From Mesostigma viride (lineage: Eukaryota; Streptophyta; Mesostigmatophyceae; Mesostigmatales; Mesostigmataceae), in NCBI GenBank assembly GCA_009746045.1, contig RPFO01000834.1, positions 1 through 22,481 of the forward strand: DNA of 22,481 nt, given 5' to 3'. The position numbers and the translations under genes were made by a program. Below the pieces are notes generated by a model. The model ran no database searches, was not told the DNA's origin, and worked only from the letters and a program-made list of their open reading frames with translations. Position 1 is the stretch's first letter, and each line of letters opens with the position of its first letter. This document shows positions 1 through 9,057 of this stretch, in pieces.

Positions 1-18
1 TATCATTGAATAAACCGC

Positions 19-37
19 TTTATTCGCGACATTTATT
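19..37 (-). terminator. Two poly(A) signals for the leftward gene
   Basis: TTTATT on the + strand at 32-37 and 19-24 reads AATAAA on the minus strand. The first overlaps the TAA stop of the gene at 36-997. A + strand AATAAA also lies at 9-14, so a rightward transcript may end near the window edge too. Confidence 0.55.
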
Positions 38-997
38 AACCATAAAAGCCTCCCGTGACGACGAATCGCATCACGCGCGCGTCGCACGATAACATGACAG
101 CCAATTCTCTCAGAAATTCGGTCCTCTCCGTTTTCGCGGCGGACTCTTCTTCGGCGGCCACTCGCCGCATTTCATCTCTCACGCGCGCGATGTATCCCGA
201 CCGCCCGCACTCCGCCGCGTGGACGTCCACCATCGACAACTGCACAAAATTCGAACAGAACTGCGGGTAATATTCCGACCTCAGGAGCGCGGCCGCCTCG
301 CCGGTCGGGTATTTGGACAGGTCGATCATCATCTCGACGACGTCGCCCGTCATGCGCTCCATCCCCGCGACGAGCGACTCCCTCTCTCGCATCGCCCGGA
401 CGAAATCCGGCCGCTTCCACAGCTCCAACGTGGAGAGGCGCTGATACCCCAAGTCCCGCACCTGCCGGTCCAATCGCAGCAAGTCGACCGGTGGAAAGGG
501 TACCTGGTGACGGGGTCCTCGAACGTCCCCGACGCGACGACGTACTCGGCCAGCTTGACCGCGTCGAACCCCGCGACCCTGCGATCGGGGCGCACGAACT
601 TGAACACCCTCTCTTTCGGCGGCAGCGGTTCCAACGTGATGGGATCCTCCGCGTTGCGCGGCCGCATGCACACCCTCCTCCGCACGGCCTCTCTGGCGCG
701 GCGGTACGGCAACACGACGGAACGTACCCACCGCTGGATCACGCACGCGCGCTGATGGAGCCACAGAGCACACTCCATGCACCTCTTCCGCAGTCCTCTG
801 TACAATACGAGCCCTCGAAACTTGCCGAACCGTCGCAGATCGTCCACGGTGGTCTTTCCGAAAGGCCGCCACGGGACCCTGTTCATGTCCCGCGCGGTCA
901 GCCAGAACCGGGGGTAGTTCCTGGCGACCCTTTGCGCGTTCATTCGCGCGCGACCTCCGACGCGGTCCGCCGCTCGACCCGCGTATACTGAGGACAT
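36..997 (-). CDS. U-box-like (DPITLEPL) protein, frameshifted
   Basis: The leftward gene starts at ATG 997 and stops with TAA at 36-38. The stop overlaps the first AATAAA signal. The N-terminal half has an IQ-like segment (CVIQRWVRSVV) followed by a DPITLEPL segment and then AEYVVASGTFEDPVTRYPF. A DPIT..L.P segment followed by a DPVT.xPF segment resembles degenerate U-box or RING-like modules seen in proteins of large DNA viruses. No zinc ligands are visible, so E3-ligase activity is only a guess. The frame breaks near 490-500, just after the DPVT segment, next to a CCCTTTCC run, and continues open in another frame to a helical C-terminus. The combined length would be about 320 residues. The break may be a one-base sequence error or a real mutation. 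It is transcribed divergently from the gene at 1094. Confidence 0.6.
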
Positions 998-1093
998 CTT
1001 TTTTTCTCCGCGCTCGCAGGGCGCGGAATTCTCTTTTCTACTCCTACTGTTGTACGAGCGCCGCGCGCGTGATCACATATATAGAGAGAGAGA

Positions 1094-3476
1094 ATGCCCC
1101 CGAACCGATCCAGACGCACGTCGACGCGATCGACGTCCGCGCGCGCAAGACCGCGGAAGGCCGCACGGAAGACGATCGCGCGAAAGAACATCGTCGCGCG
1201 CACGAGGACGAGCGTCCGCCGCGGGGTCGCTCGACGCAGGACGCACACGACGCGCGCGTACGAGTACCAAAACGAGCTGGGGTACGCGCTTAAAAGGTTT
1301 AACAAAGCCTTTCCTGACACCCCCGCGATCCACGACGGCAAGAGAACTCAACTCGGCCTGTACGGACCGAACAAGAACTTCGATGGAGAGGAGTTGGATC
1401 ACATCGTCAACGTGCTCCGAACCGTGCAAGACGACCAGGAAAGGTTGAGAGAGCTTAACGCGAGCATCGACGAATACGTTTCGGCGAGACGGTTCTTCCA
1501 AACCGACGGCAAGCAAGGAAGATTGCCGAATTCGTTTAATCAAAGGGAAGCCATGTTCCATCAACGCGCTATCGAGACTTACAAGACCGCAACGGGGAAA
1601 GAACCGTCCAAAAGAGACCTCGAGAATTTTCTTAGCATGGCGGGTGGCGCATCGAGCGAGTATAAACACGACACGACCGTCGAGAAAGAGCGAGAGATTC
1701 TCAGAAAATTCGACAGACGGATCGGCGACTACGACGACGCTCGCGTCCAGAGGCTTCTGAACGAGTTCGTCCCGACCTATAACAACGTCGCCCCCTACCA
1801 CGCGAAGATCGACGCCAACAACCCGGACGACCCGAATCTCGGACGCCTACGCGCGGCGGCCGAAGAAATCGCTCAAGGCAAGCTCGATTACAACCACGAA
1901 ACGGCGAAAAAGAGGATGCTCGACCAAGTCAGGGGGCTGATCAAGGAGAAGCTGAGCGAACCGGCGCGGAATCCGATGGCCAACCCCCACGCGGCCGCGA
2001 CCGAACTGGCCGCGCTTCGACAAAGTCAGGACGCGAGGCGGGAAGCGCGAGAGCGAGAGAAAGCCGCGGAGAAGAGGGAAAGGTACGAGAGGTACCTCGC
2101 CGAGACCGCGAAAATGTACAACCGGTCCTTCCCGGATCTCGTCCAGATGGATCCGGTCAGTTTCGTCCGAAACCCCACAAAGAACTCCAGGAGGACAGAA
2201 CTCGCGGACTTAGCGAAACGGGCCGCGGAGATGGACTCGGAGAACGAAGCCCTCCGATATCTGTCCGACGCGGTGCTCGAAATGGGAAAGGCGGCGCAAT
2301 CTCGCAAGGCCTATCGAGCCGAGAAGCGCGCGCTGAACGAGGAGAGACGGGCTAGACGCGCGGAAAAGGAGGCGCAAAAAAAGGCGAGCCGCGTCCACGA
2401 ATCCGTTGCGCGAGAGGAACCGAGGAGGGCGGAGGGGGTCGCACAACCCCGGCAGCCCGTGTCCGTCGATCGCGCCCCCGTCGCGCGAGAAGAACCGAGG
2501 AGGACGGAGATCACGCAGTCCCGACAGGTCGTGTCGGTCGCGCCCGGTCCCGCGGCGCGAGTCGTCGACGAGCCCGGAGACGCGGCGAGGGGCGCCGGGG
2601 CCAAGAGCGGGGATCGCGCCAACGCGGGGGCGAGGAAAGCCGGACGGACGGGCCGCGGGACCTTGGAGCACGAGTACGACACGTGGGTCGCCGGGCGGCG
2701 TCTCTACGCCACGAGGACGGACGACCGGGCAAGGACGGCCGCGCGCCGGTCAAGAAGGCGAACGGAAGTCGATCGCGGCCCTGATCAAACAGGGCGGACG
2801 TGTGTGCGGCAAGCGCGAGTTGGACAACGAGACGTTCCTCGCGTGGCGGAACATCGAGCATTACCTGAAGGGCAGGGCGCATTCGTCCATGAACGCCGCC
2901 GATTACGCCCACCTCCGCGCCGAGCACAAGTACGGCGCGGAACTGCTCGACCAGTTCCGCAAGGGCAACTTCTGGCCGGGCGCCGAGCACCTCAACAAGT
3001 GTGTCTCGTGCACCGGGAGACCCCCGCGAGTCGCGAGTACGCGAAGGGGAAAGCGACCGCCGAGGAGCGCGCGCGCAAGGCCAACGAACGCGCGGACGAA
3101 CGGATGACCAGGATCCGAGAGGCGATGGCGGCGGCGCGCGAGGCGATGAGGACGCGCGCGATCCGACCGAAGACCCGGTCACGACGTCCGCCGCGAGCGA
3201 GGGGTACGACGACCCGGACGACCCGGACGATCCGGACGAGCCGTACGCGGACGAAAGGATCGAGATCGCGAACCCGGCCGCCGACCCCGCCAGGCACAAC
3301 GCGGACGCCTCGTATTACCGCCGCGCCTCGTCGCGTCGACGTCGAAGTCGAGGTCGACGCGGGACGACGCGCCAGGTGCAAGGAGAACGGGCCGACGCGG
3401 GCCGATCAACCCGTGGTCGAAGACGCCGACTCGCCGACGCGCGACGGGCGCCCGGACGCGGCACCGGAGGCCGTGA
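1094..3476 (+). CDS. Arg-rich, coiled-coil protein, possibly virion core; several frameshifts
   Basis: The reading frame opens at ATG 1094 with a strongly basic tail of about 55 residues (Arg, Ser and Thr rich, with RKAARKTIARK). A long helical, charged region follows with probable coiled coil (REREKAAEKRERYERYL, near 2050-2100), then a Pro/Arg/Glu-rich linker with repeated EEPRR blocks. From about 2700 coding character moves between frames: a segment around KRELDNETFLAWRNIEHYL, a helical AEERARKANERADER segment, an acidic DDPDDPDDPDEPYADE segment, then a basic tail that would end at TGA 3474-3476. At least four frame changes occur between 2690 and 3390. No known family is recognised. A basic N-terminus followed by coiled coil would suit a DNA-binding virion or core protein, but that is inference. 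The true end is uncertain and overlaps the convergent gene. TATATA lies at 1078-1083, only 10 nt before the ATG. Confidence 0.5.
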
Positions 3477-4139
3477 CGGCCCCGAAGTCGCGAGGGTCCA
3501 GCTCGCCCAAGTCGACGCACTGGGTCAACGCGTGCCACCCGATCTCGGGCATGCGCTCCTTCAGAGAGCGGAGGAGCGAGTCCTCGGCTCCCACTCTTCC
3601 CACCTCCGCGCGGCGGCCGGCAGGAGTCCGCAGTTCGCGCACGGACACGAAGGGACGGGGACGGTCGGGTCGTTTACGCGCAAGGCCTCCTTGACGAATT
3701 CCTCCGTCCAGTCCTCCGAGTCCGCCGCGGACCCGTCGCCCTCTTCCTCACCCTCCCCGCTTCGGTCCTCCTCCAGCCCCTCCTCGCTCGCCGCGTCGTC
3801 GCCGTCGAGTCCCGCGATGATCCGCCGCGTCGCCGCAACTCCGCCTCGAGATCGGGTCGGTCCATGTGACCCATGGTCTCGACGCGCAGGGCGGCGTTGA
3901 CGATCGCCAGCACGGGCGCCGGTCTCGCCGTGTCGGGGTTGTGCGTAAGGAACTCGTTCGCGCGGCGACACGTCATGTCGAGGATATTACACACGATGGC
4001 CTCCGCCAAATCCCCGCGCGCGCGCGTCCGTCACGATCCCCGCCGTGCCGACCACGGCCGTCGAATCTCGCCCGGCTTTCATGAACGAGTAGGACGAGCG
4101 CGTGTGCATCCCGCACCGTCGGACGGGGTCGACCCTCAT
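3406..4139 (-). CDS. Leftward gene of unknown function, frameshifted
   Basis: The best start is ATG 4139, just beyond a shared TATATA-like box at 4149-4155. The first frame runs to about 4015. Coding character then shifts frame three times: near a GGGG run at about 4013-4017, near 3840-3860, and near 3610-3640. It ends with TGA 3406-3408. Visible parts are a helical N-terminus (AEAIVCNILDMTCRRANEFL), a highly acidic Glu/Asp/Ser stretch (about 3720-3800), a short CPCANC cysteine cluster, and a C-terminal segment with KERMPEIGWHALTQCVDLGE. The CPCANC cluster could bind metal. No family was recognised. It is convergent with the gene at 1094 and divergent from the adhesin at 4216. A broken copy of its 5' end lies at 5782-5880. 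Confidence 0.45.
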
Positions 4140-4190
4140 CCTACTCGCATATATTCCCCCCCGACCGGACGAAGCACCGTGTCGGTCCGA
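4021..4190. promoter_or_regulatory. Divergent promoter plus 5' gene segment, copy 1 of a direct repeat
   Basis: This block matches 5782-5950. It holds the 5' coding part of the leftward gene, a CATATATT box at 4148-4155, and downstream GACCGGACGAAGCACCG. The palindromic TATATA core could serve both the leftward gene (start 4139) and the rightward adhesin (start 4216). Confidence 0.6.
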
Positions 4191-4215
4191 GTCACCTCGT
4201 CAGAGATCCGGCACG

Positions 4216-5739
4216 ATGCGATCGACGGGCGACACGCCGCGACCCGCTCACGAGGGCGCGACGAGACCAAATATGTCTTACCCATATACAGACCGATTCA
4301 TGAGGCCGATAGGCATCGCTCCACACGCCACGAGAAGACATAGATCTCGGCGGAAAGCTCCGGTCCCGCCCCCGACCGTGGAATTGACGACGGAGGCAGG
4401 CGGAGACGTACGACTCGCCCGTGCTCGTGACGGCCACGTTCAGCGCGCCGGTCGTCGGCTTGGTCTGTCGGCGCTTTCGCTGTCCAACGGGACCGCGAAC
4501 TCGCTCGCGGGAGAGGGCGCGTCGTATACGTTCTACGTTCATTCTACCACGCCGTACACCGCGACAACGATTTCCGTCGGCGCGGGACTGGTAAACGTGC
4601 TCGGTACGTCCCGGGGGTCGCCAACCTGGCATCGAACACCATTTCGTTCACGTATCTCCCCCCCTGACCGTGGGACTGACGACGACGGCATTGGCGGAGA
4701 CGTACGACTCGCCCGTGCTCGTGACGGCCACGTTCAGCGCGCCGGTCGTCGGCTTCAGTCTGTCGGCGCTTTCGCTGTCCAACGGGACCGCGAACTCGCT
4801 CGCGGGAGAGGGCGCGTCGTATACGTTCTACGTTCAATCGACCGCGCCGTACACCGCCACGAGGATTTCCGTCGGCGCGGGACTGGTAAACGCGCTCGGT
4901 ACGTCCCCGGGGGTCACCAACCTGGCATCGAACACCATTTCGTTCACGTATCTCGCGTACAATCCGAAGACCGATTCCACTCTCATGGCTTGGTACGACC
5001 CATCCGACCTGTCGACTCTCACCGACAGCGCGGGGACGGGGACCGCGAGCGTCGGCGGTAAGGTGCGCACGATGGCCAACAAGGCTCAGAGCGCTTATAA
5101 CCTGTCCCAGACCACAGCGTCGACGCAACCCGAACTGGACGCGCGTTCGGGCGGGGTCGCGGACAAGTGGCTGAGGTTCTACGCGTACCCGAACCGGAGA
5201 TACTTGTACCACATTTCGACGCCTTTCTTGAATGCGAGCACGCGTACCGTCGTCGTCGTCTTCAAACAACGCAACACGGCCTCTGCACGCCCGGATCCTT
5301 ACACCGCCGCCGGCGCGTCGACGGATAAAGGGTCGTGTTCGTGGCGGGGGGGCTGAGCACGTTCGGCATGCCGCGGATCGCGTACGATACGTCTTTGCTG
5401 ACCATGAAAGCGTATTCCGGCGCGAGTACGTTCAATACGCTGGCAACCAGCGCCGATATATTCGACGACCAGACCCACATCGCGCACGTGGCGTACGACA
5501 CGGCGTCGACGTCCAAGGTATGGAGCGCGGCTCTGGATGGCGCAAACGGGACCAATTACCAGGGGACGCTGAGCTCGGCCCCCGCATACTCTGGCTTTTC
5601 GATAGGCGGGAGTTTCACCAGTCCGTATTACGCATTTGACGGGTGGGTAGGAGAGGTGATGGTATTCAACGTGTGCAAGACGTCGTCCGAACTCGCCGTC
5701 GTCAACGCGTACCTTAAGTACCGGTGGGGCACCGAGTGA
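4216..5739 (+). CDS. Adhesin-like protein: two Big_12 Ig-like repeats plus LamG/ConA-like lectin domain, frameshifted
   Basis: Starts at ATG 4216 (or 4273), 60-120 nt after a TATATT box, and ends with TGA 5737-5739. After an Arg-rich leader come two tandem Ig-like domains, about 4379-4665 and 4671-4955, nearly identical in DNA. They show the Big_12 pattern: TATFSAPVVGFSLSALSLSNG, then SYTFYV, then ASNTISFTYL. The rest (about 4960-5739) looks like a laminin-G/concanavalin jelly roll: MAWYDPSDL near its start, then YAFDGWVGEVMVFN and AVVNAYLKYRWG at the end. Such proteins usually bind glycans or cell surfaces. Here a virion-surface or attachment role is likely, but no signal peptide is seen. 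Breaks lie near 4395-4405, 4610, 4655-4662 (C7 run) and 5325-5335. Comparing the repeat copies shows two of these are short homopolymer-length differences, which favours sequence error over decay. Confidence 0.72.
4379..4955 (+). repeat. Tandem pair of ~290-bp Ig-like domain repeats
   Basis: The two units, starting near 4379 and 4671, are almost identical over GCGGAGACGTACGACTCGCC through AACACCATTTCGTTCACGTA. They differ by a few substitutions and by indels, including a C3 versus C4 run at the GTCCC(C)GGGGGTC site. They encode the two Big_12 domains and reflect a recent intragenic duplication. Confidence 0.85.
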
Positions 5740-5781
5740 GCGCCCCGACCACTCGCGCCACCGAATCTTCCGTACCACCTT

Positions 5782-5950
5782 CGCGCGCTTCCGTCACGAT
5801 TTACGACCAGCCGATCCACGGCCGTCGGATCGCGACCGGTTTTCACGAACGAGTAGGATGAACGCGTCGTCGTCACGCACCGTCGGTTAGGGGTCCTGCT
5901 CGAATATATTCCCCACACTGACCGGACGAAGCACCGGATCGGCCAGACCC
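5782..5950. pseudogene. Truncated duplicate of the 5' end and promoter of the leftward gene
   Basis: This is copy 2 of the block at 4021-4190. On the minus strand it still encodes SYSFVKTGRDPTAV, matching SYSFMKAGRDSTAV of the leftward gene (start 4139), but nothing follows. On the plus strand it supplies a TATATT box (5905-5910) and the GACCGGACGAAGCACCG element upstream of the gene at 6046. It looks like a captured promoter with a fragment of the neighbouring gene attached. Confidence 0.6.
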
Positions 5951-6045
5951 ACCACCACTCGCGAGAACCGAATCCTCGTCCGGACGCCTCGACTGTCCCG
6001 CGCGTCCCGCGCTCGAGACAAAAGCCGAGACCTTACGAGTATACG

Positions 6046-7245
6046 ATGACGGACACGGCGGACATGCCTATTGTCCATAACCCAACGGGAGGGTCTCCCG
6101 CCGATAAGACCGTCGCCGCGGCCGCGGAGGGCACGGCGGACGTCCACGCGCCTCGGCGGTTCGAGATCCCCGACTTCCTGCAGCGGAAGGCCGCCGTCGC
6201 CCCGAGCGAGCTGTACGCGAACGCGCACATCTGGAACGAGATCGCCAAACACATGGACACGGAGTCCGTCCTCAAGGTCCGCCAGGCGTTCGAGGGACGC
6301 GAGGACGCCGCCGACGTCCGCGACGTCCTGGCGAGCGAGCGGGAGACGCGGGTCGCCAAGGCCCGCACGCTCCTGCGTCCGATCCAGCAAAAGTTGCTGG
6401 AGTCTTCGCGATCGGGCGACGCGGTCCTGTTCGACCAGGCCGTGAACGAGTTCCGGACGGCCGCGAAGACCGTCGACGTCGCGTCCGCCCCGGACATCTG
6501 CGTCCTCGACCTGGCGACGGCCGCCCTCGAGCCGACGCCCGGCGCGTGGACGCGCGACCACGCGAACGCCCTCCGCCTGATCTTCCCCCTCCCGAGCTCC
6601 GACCGCGCGGACAAGGTGGCGGCGCACTTCGGCGAGCTGACGCGGTCCGCGTACCTCCTGGTCAAGGGCGACGACGGCCACAAGTCCCTCCCGATCGTCA
6701 CGGCGGGGTTCGCGTTCGCGCACGCGTACGGGGCGGAGGCCGGGATCGCGTTCATGTGCACCCTGCTGATCTTCTTCCGCACGCACACCCGCCGGAGGTG
6801 CTACCGCCTGATGATAGAGATGTTCCGCCGCACGACGGCCGAACTTCCGCGCACGGCGCGCGGGCCGCCGATCCGATCGATCGTCCACGCGTGCAACGCG
6901 ATCCACGACAACCGCCGGATCAAGAACTTCCACCACGAGGTCATGCGGTGCGTGTTGCCGCGCGGGATGGAAGTCCGCGCCTACCGCGCGTCCAAGGACG
7001 ACTACAAGTGCGTGCGATCCGGCGACATGTCGTCGTTCGACGCGTGGCTGGACGCGAAGAAGGCGGAGATCGACGCGAAGGCGGACGAGCACCGCGCGAC
7101 GCTGAAGAGGGTGCACGCGATGATGAACGAGGGGACGGCCGGCAAGATGGCCTACGTGTCGTTCAAGTTCGGTCGCGCGATCGCGCACCTGCCCCCTTGC
7201 TTCCCGGATACGTGGCCGTACGTCCCTTACTTCTACGCCATCTGA
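6046..7245 (+). CDS. Protein of unknown function, 399 aa, intact
   Basis: A single uninterrupted frame from ATG 6046 to TGA 7243-7245 with strong third-position GC. I do not recognise the family. The N-terminal 50 residues are Ala/Thr/Pro-rich and probably flexible. Next comes a helical, charged region, then a hydrophobic stretch near residues 210-240 (AGFAFAHAYGAEAGIAFMC followed by TLLIFF) that could be buried helix or a membrane segment. The C-terminal third is basic and ends in an aromatic tail (WPYVPYFYAI). Cysteines are scattered with no zinc pattern. It lies 42 bp upstream of the gene at 7288 on the same strand, so the two may be expressed together. Its promoter region is the duplicated block at 5782-5950. 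The lack of frameshifts contrasts with the genes to its left. Confidence 0.8.
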   Translation: MTDTADMPIVHNPTGGSPADKTVAAAAEGTADVHAPRRFEIPDFLQRKAAVAPSELYANAHIWNEIAKHMDTESVLKVRQAFEGREDAADVRDVLASERETRVAKARTLLRPIQQKLLESSRSGDAVLFDQAVNEFRTAAKTVDVASAPDICVLDLATAALEPTPGAWTRDHANALRLIFPLPSSDRADKVAAHFGELTRSAYLLVKGDDGHKSLPIVTAGFAFAHAYGAEAGIAFMCTLLIFFRTHTRRRCYRLMIEMFRRTTAELPRTARGPPIRSIVHACNAIHDNRRIKNFHHEVMRCVLPRGMEVRAYRASKDDYKCVRSGDMSSFDAWLDAKKAEIDAKADEHRATLKRVHAMMNEGTAGKMAYVSFKFGRAIAHLPPCFPDTWPYVPYFYAI

Positions 7246-7287
7246 CGCGCCGTTTTTTATCGCTCGGTGTAAGTATAAGACGGCGAG

Positions 7288-7815
7288 ATGACGGTGGTCC
7301 AACGCATGATGCCCTTCGTGACGCTCAACTGCCCCATCTGGAGCGCGTTCCCCCAGGCGGGGATCGCCCGGCCCGCGTTCAACTGGAGCGACATGTACCG
7401 CTCCCCTCACACCAGGATCGGGTACGTGACCTACGACAACGCGCCCCCCTCGCCCGAGCGGTCGTACGCGAAAAACGCGGACTTGGCCGGCAGGCGGTGG
7501 AAGGTCTGGTTCCAATGGTGGCCCTCGAGCGCCCCGTCCGAGGACGACAAGCGCGCGGCCGACATGATCGCCAAGATCCTGGTGGGGGAGTACGCGGTCG
7601 ACGGCCTGACGGTGGTCGCGCCGGACCCGCCGCCGGGCAGCGTCGGACCGGGACACTACCTGGTCCTGACCTCGGGGAGTTCGAACGGCCCGGCCGTCCC
7701 CTTGGCGGATTTCCAGGCGGCCGACAGCACCCTGTCGAACTGGCAACTCGACCCGTTAGCGACGGAACCGGACCTGGTGAGGTACGTGTACAAGGCGTCC
7801 GTGCCCGACCACTAG
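7288..7815 (+). CDS. Protein of unknown function, 175 aa, Trp-rich
   Basis: An intact frame from ATG 7288 to TAG 7813-7815. The protein is rich in Trp, Tyr and Pro (for example RRWKVWFQWWPSSAP) and in predicted beta strand, such as GHYLVLTSGSS and DLVRYVYKAS. It has no signal peptide or membrane helix. It could be a compact beta-sandwich structural protein, but no family is recognised. A TATAAG sequence lies at 7274-7279, only 9 nt before the ATG. A rightward AATAAA at 7986-7991 is the nearest poly(A) signal. It follows the 6046 gene closely. Confidence 0.75.
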   Translation: MTVVQRMMPFVTLNCPIWSAFPQAGIARPAFNWSDMYRSPHTRIGYVTYDNAPPSPERSYAKNADLAGRRWKVWFQWWPSSAPSEDDKRAADMIAKILVGEYAVDGLTVVAPDPPPGSVGPGHYLVLTSGSSNGPAVPLADFQAADSTLSNWQLDPLATEPDLVRYVYKASVPDH

Positions 7816-7873
7816 CCGCGTCGCGCGCACCGGACGCGCACCGGACGCGCCCGCGGAACGACGGATTAACTAG

Positions 7874-8257
7874 CTAGAGAGTACGCACAGAAATCGTGCC
7901 TGACACGCATGCAGATTGGACGGCATACCCACGGGACTCGTAATGAACATGAAGCTTTATTGAATGGAATGAATATTGATGTGTTAATAAACGTACAAAA
8001 ATCGTTTTCTCACGATCACAAAGTGTCCATAGTTCCTTCCAGGCGCACACGGCGCGGCACAGCGTCCGGGGGTCCATCGGCGCGCGGACACTCGGGACAT
8101 CCCGCGCGTCCTCGACCGCCCCACAGGACACGGGGGACGCGAGTGGATCGACCTCCATGGGGGTGACAGACGGGGAGGGGTCCGGCACCGCGGCGGGACC
8201 GTCGGACTCGCCCGGCGTCCCGGCGAGACTATTGGACACGTCCCGTGTCTCGTTCAT
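7874..8257 (-). CDS. Possible small gene reading past its own poly(A) signal
   Basis: An open frame runs from ATG 8257 to a stop at 7874. The first part is Pro/Ser/Asp-rich and low complexity. The middle has a more protein-like stretch (RTLCRAVCAWKELW). The only AATAAA on this strand lies inside the frame, at 7956-7961, so the annotated stop is beyond it. A stop is available in a neighbouring frame near 8023-8033. Either a one-base error is present, or the frame is not a gene. It is convergent with 7288-7815. I do not recognise it. Confidence 0.3.
   Translation of the reverse strand: MNETRDVSNSLAGTPGESDGPAAVPDPSPSVTPMEVDPLASPVSCGAVEDARDVPSVRAPMDPRTLCRAVCAWKELWTLCDREKTIFVRLLTHQYSFHSIKLHVHYESRGYAVQSACVSGTISVRTL
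7956..7991. terminator. Overlapping poly(A) signals of convergent genes
   Basis: Minus-strand AATAAA at 7956-7961 (TTTATT on +) and plus-strand AATAAA at 7986-7991 lie 24 bp apart, in a locally AT-rich stretch between two convergent reading frames. Confidence 0.5.
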
Positions 8258-8479
8258 TCTACCGTGCGCGCTCCTATCGTTGAGAGGGAGAGAGGAAGGG
8301 GTGAGGGGAGACGAGGGTCTCGGCGGCTCATGTAGGCGCACTCCTCCCGATCCTCCGAACCGACACGGATCCGATCCTCCGATCCTCCGAACCGACACGG
8401 GAGTCCCGCGGATCCGGCGCGCCGTACGTGGACCTCCCCGTGGACCTTCCCGTGGATCTCCTCGTGCCAGGACCCTACC

Positions 8480-9057
8480 CGTCCCCCAATTTCCCGCCGA
8501 AACCGAGCGATCCGATTGGTAGCTACTCGGAGCGCCGCGCCATCCGTCACATCGGCGAAACGGAGCGATCCGATTGGCCGATACTCGGAGCGCCGCGCCG
8601 ATTCGGCCCGAAACGGGTGCATCCCTCCGTTCCACCCTCCCTTTTTGCCCTCTTCACCCCCTTTTTTGACCCCCGAAAACCCCCTTCCCGACCCCCGAAA
8701 AAGGCCTGTTCCGGTGTTCCGGCCCACCCCCCCGGGCCGGTATCATTTGGAAAACTTCTTTTTTTATGGCCAGGAAAATGGCGTTTTGGACTTAGCCGAT
8801 TTCGGCCTCCTCTCTCTCTCTTCCCTCTCTCTTCCCTCTCCCCTCTCCCTCCGATTCGACCCGAGTCGGCCCGATTCGACCCGAGTCGGCCCGAGTCGAC
8901 CCGAGAGTCCCCGATCCGACCCGAAACTCCCCGAGTCAGCCCGAGATCTCCACGGAGAGCGCCGCGCCGAATTCCCCCAATTTCCCGCCAAAACCGAGCG
9001 ATCCGATTGGTCGCTACTCAGAGCGCCGCGCCGATTCGGCCCGAAACGGGTGCATCC
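8480..9057. repeat. Repeated CCAAT-box/GGAGCGCCGCGCC units beside and inside the left arm
   Basis: A unit joining GAGCGATCCGATTGG to a CTCGGAGCGCCGCGCC-like sequence occurs near 8503-8545, 8560-8600 and 8995-9028, the last inside the element's left arm. It is followed there by a second copy of the CGGCCCGAAACGGGTGCATC stretch. Between 8850 and 8940 there is a short-period CGACCCGAGTCGGCC-like tandem repeat. These explain the extra length of the left arm. Confidence 0.6.

Noticed and set aside
1073-3381. Several antisense frames of 120-262 residues
   Set aside because: They run antisense to the Arg-rich gene and reflect its GC-rich codons. The sense frame is favoured by composition and coiled-coil pattern.
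480-5340. Programmed ribosomal frameshifting
   Set aside because: Breaks differ in direction and context, lack a common slippery heptamer with downstream structure, and occur several times per gene.
5887-7746. 619-residue open frame antisense to the 6046 and 7288 genes
   Set aside because: Its composition (Arg, Val, Gly and Asp without structure) is typical of the antisense of GC-rich coding DNA, and the sense frames are better proteins with sensible starts.
6546-7877. 443-residue rightward frame overlapping the 6046 and 7288 genes
   Set aside because: It is the +2 shadow of two well-formed genes and is rich in RPPRR-type low-complexity sequence.
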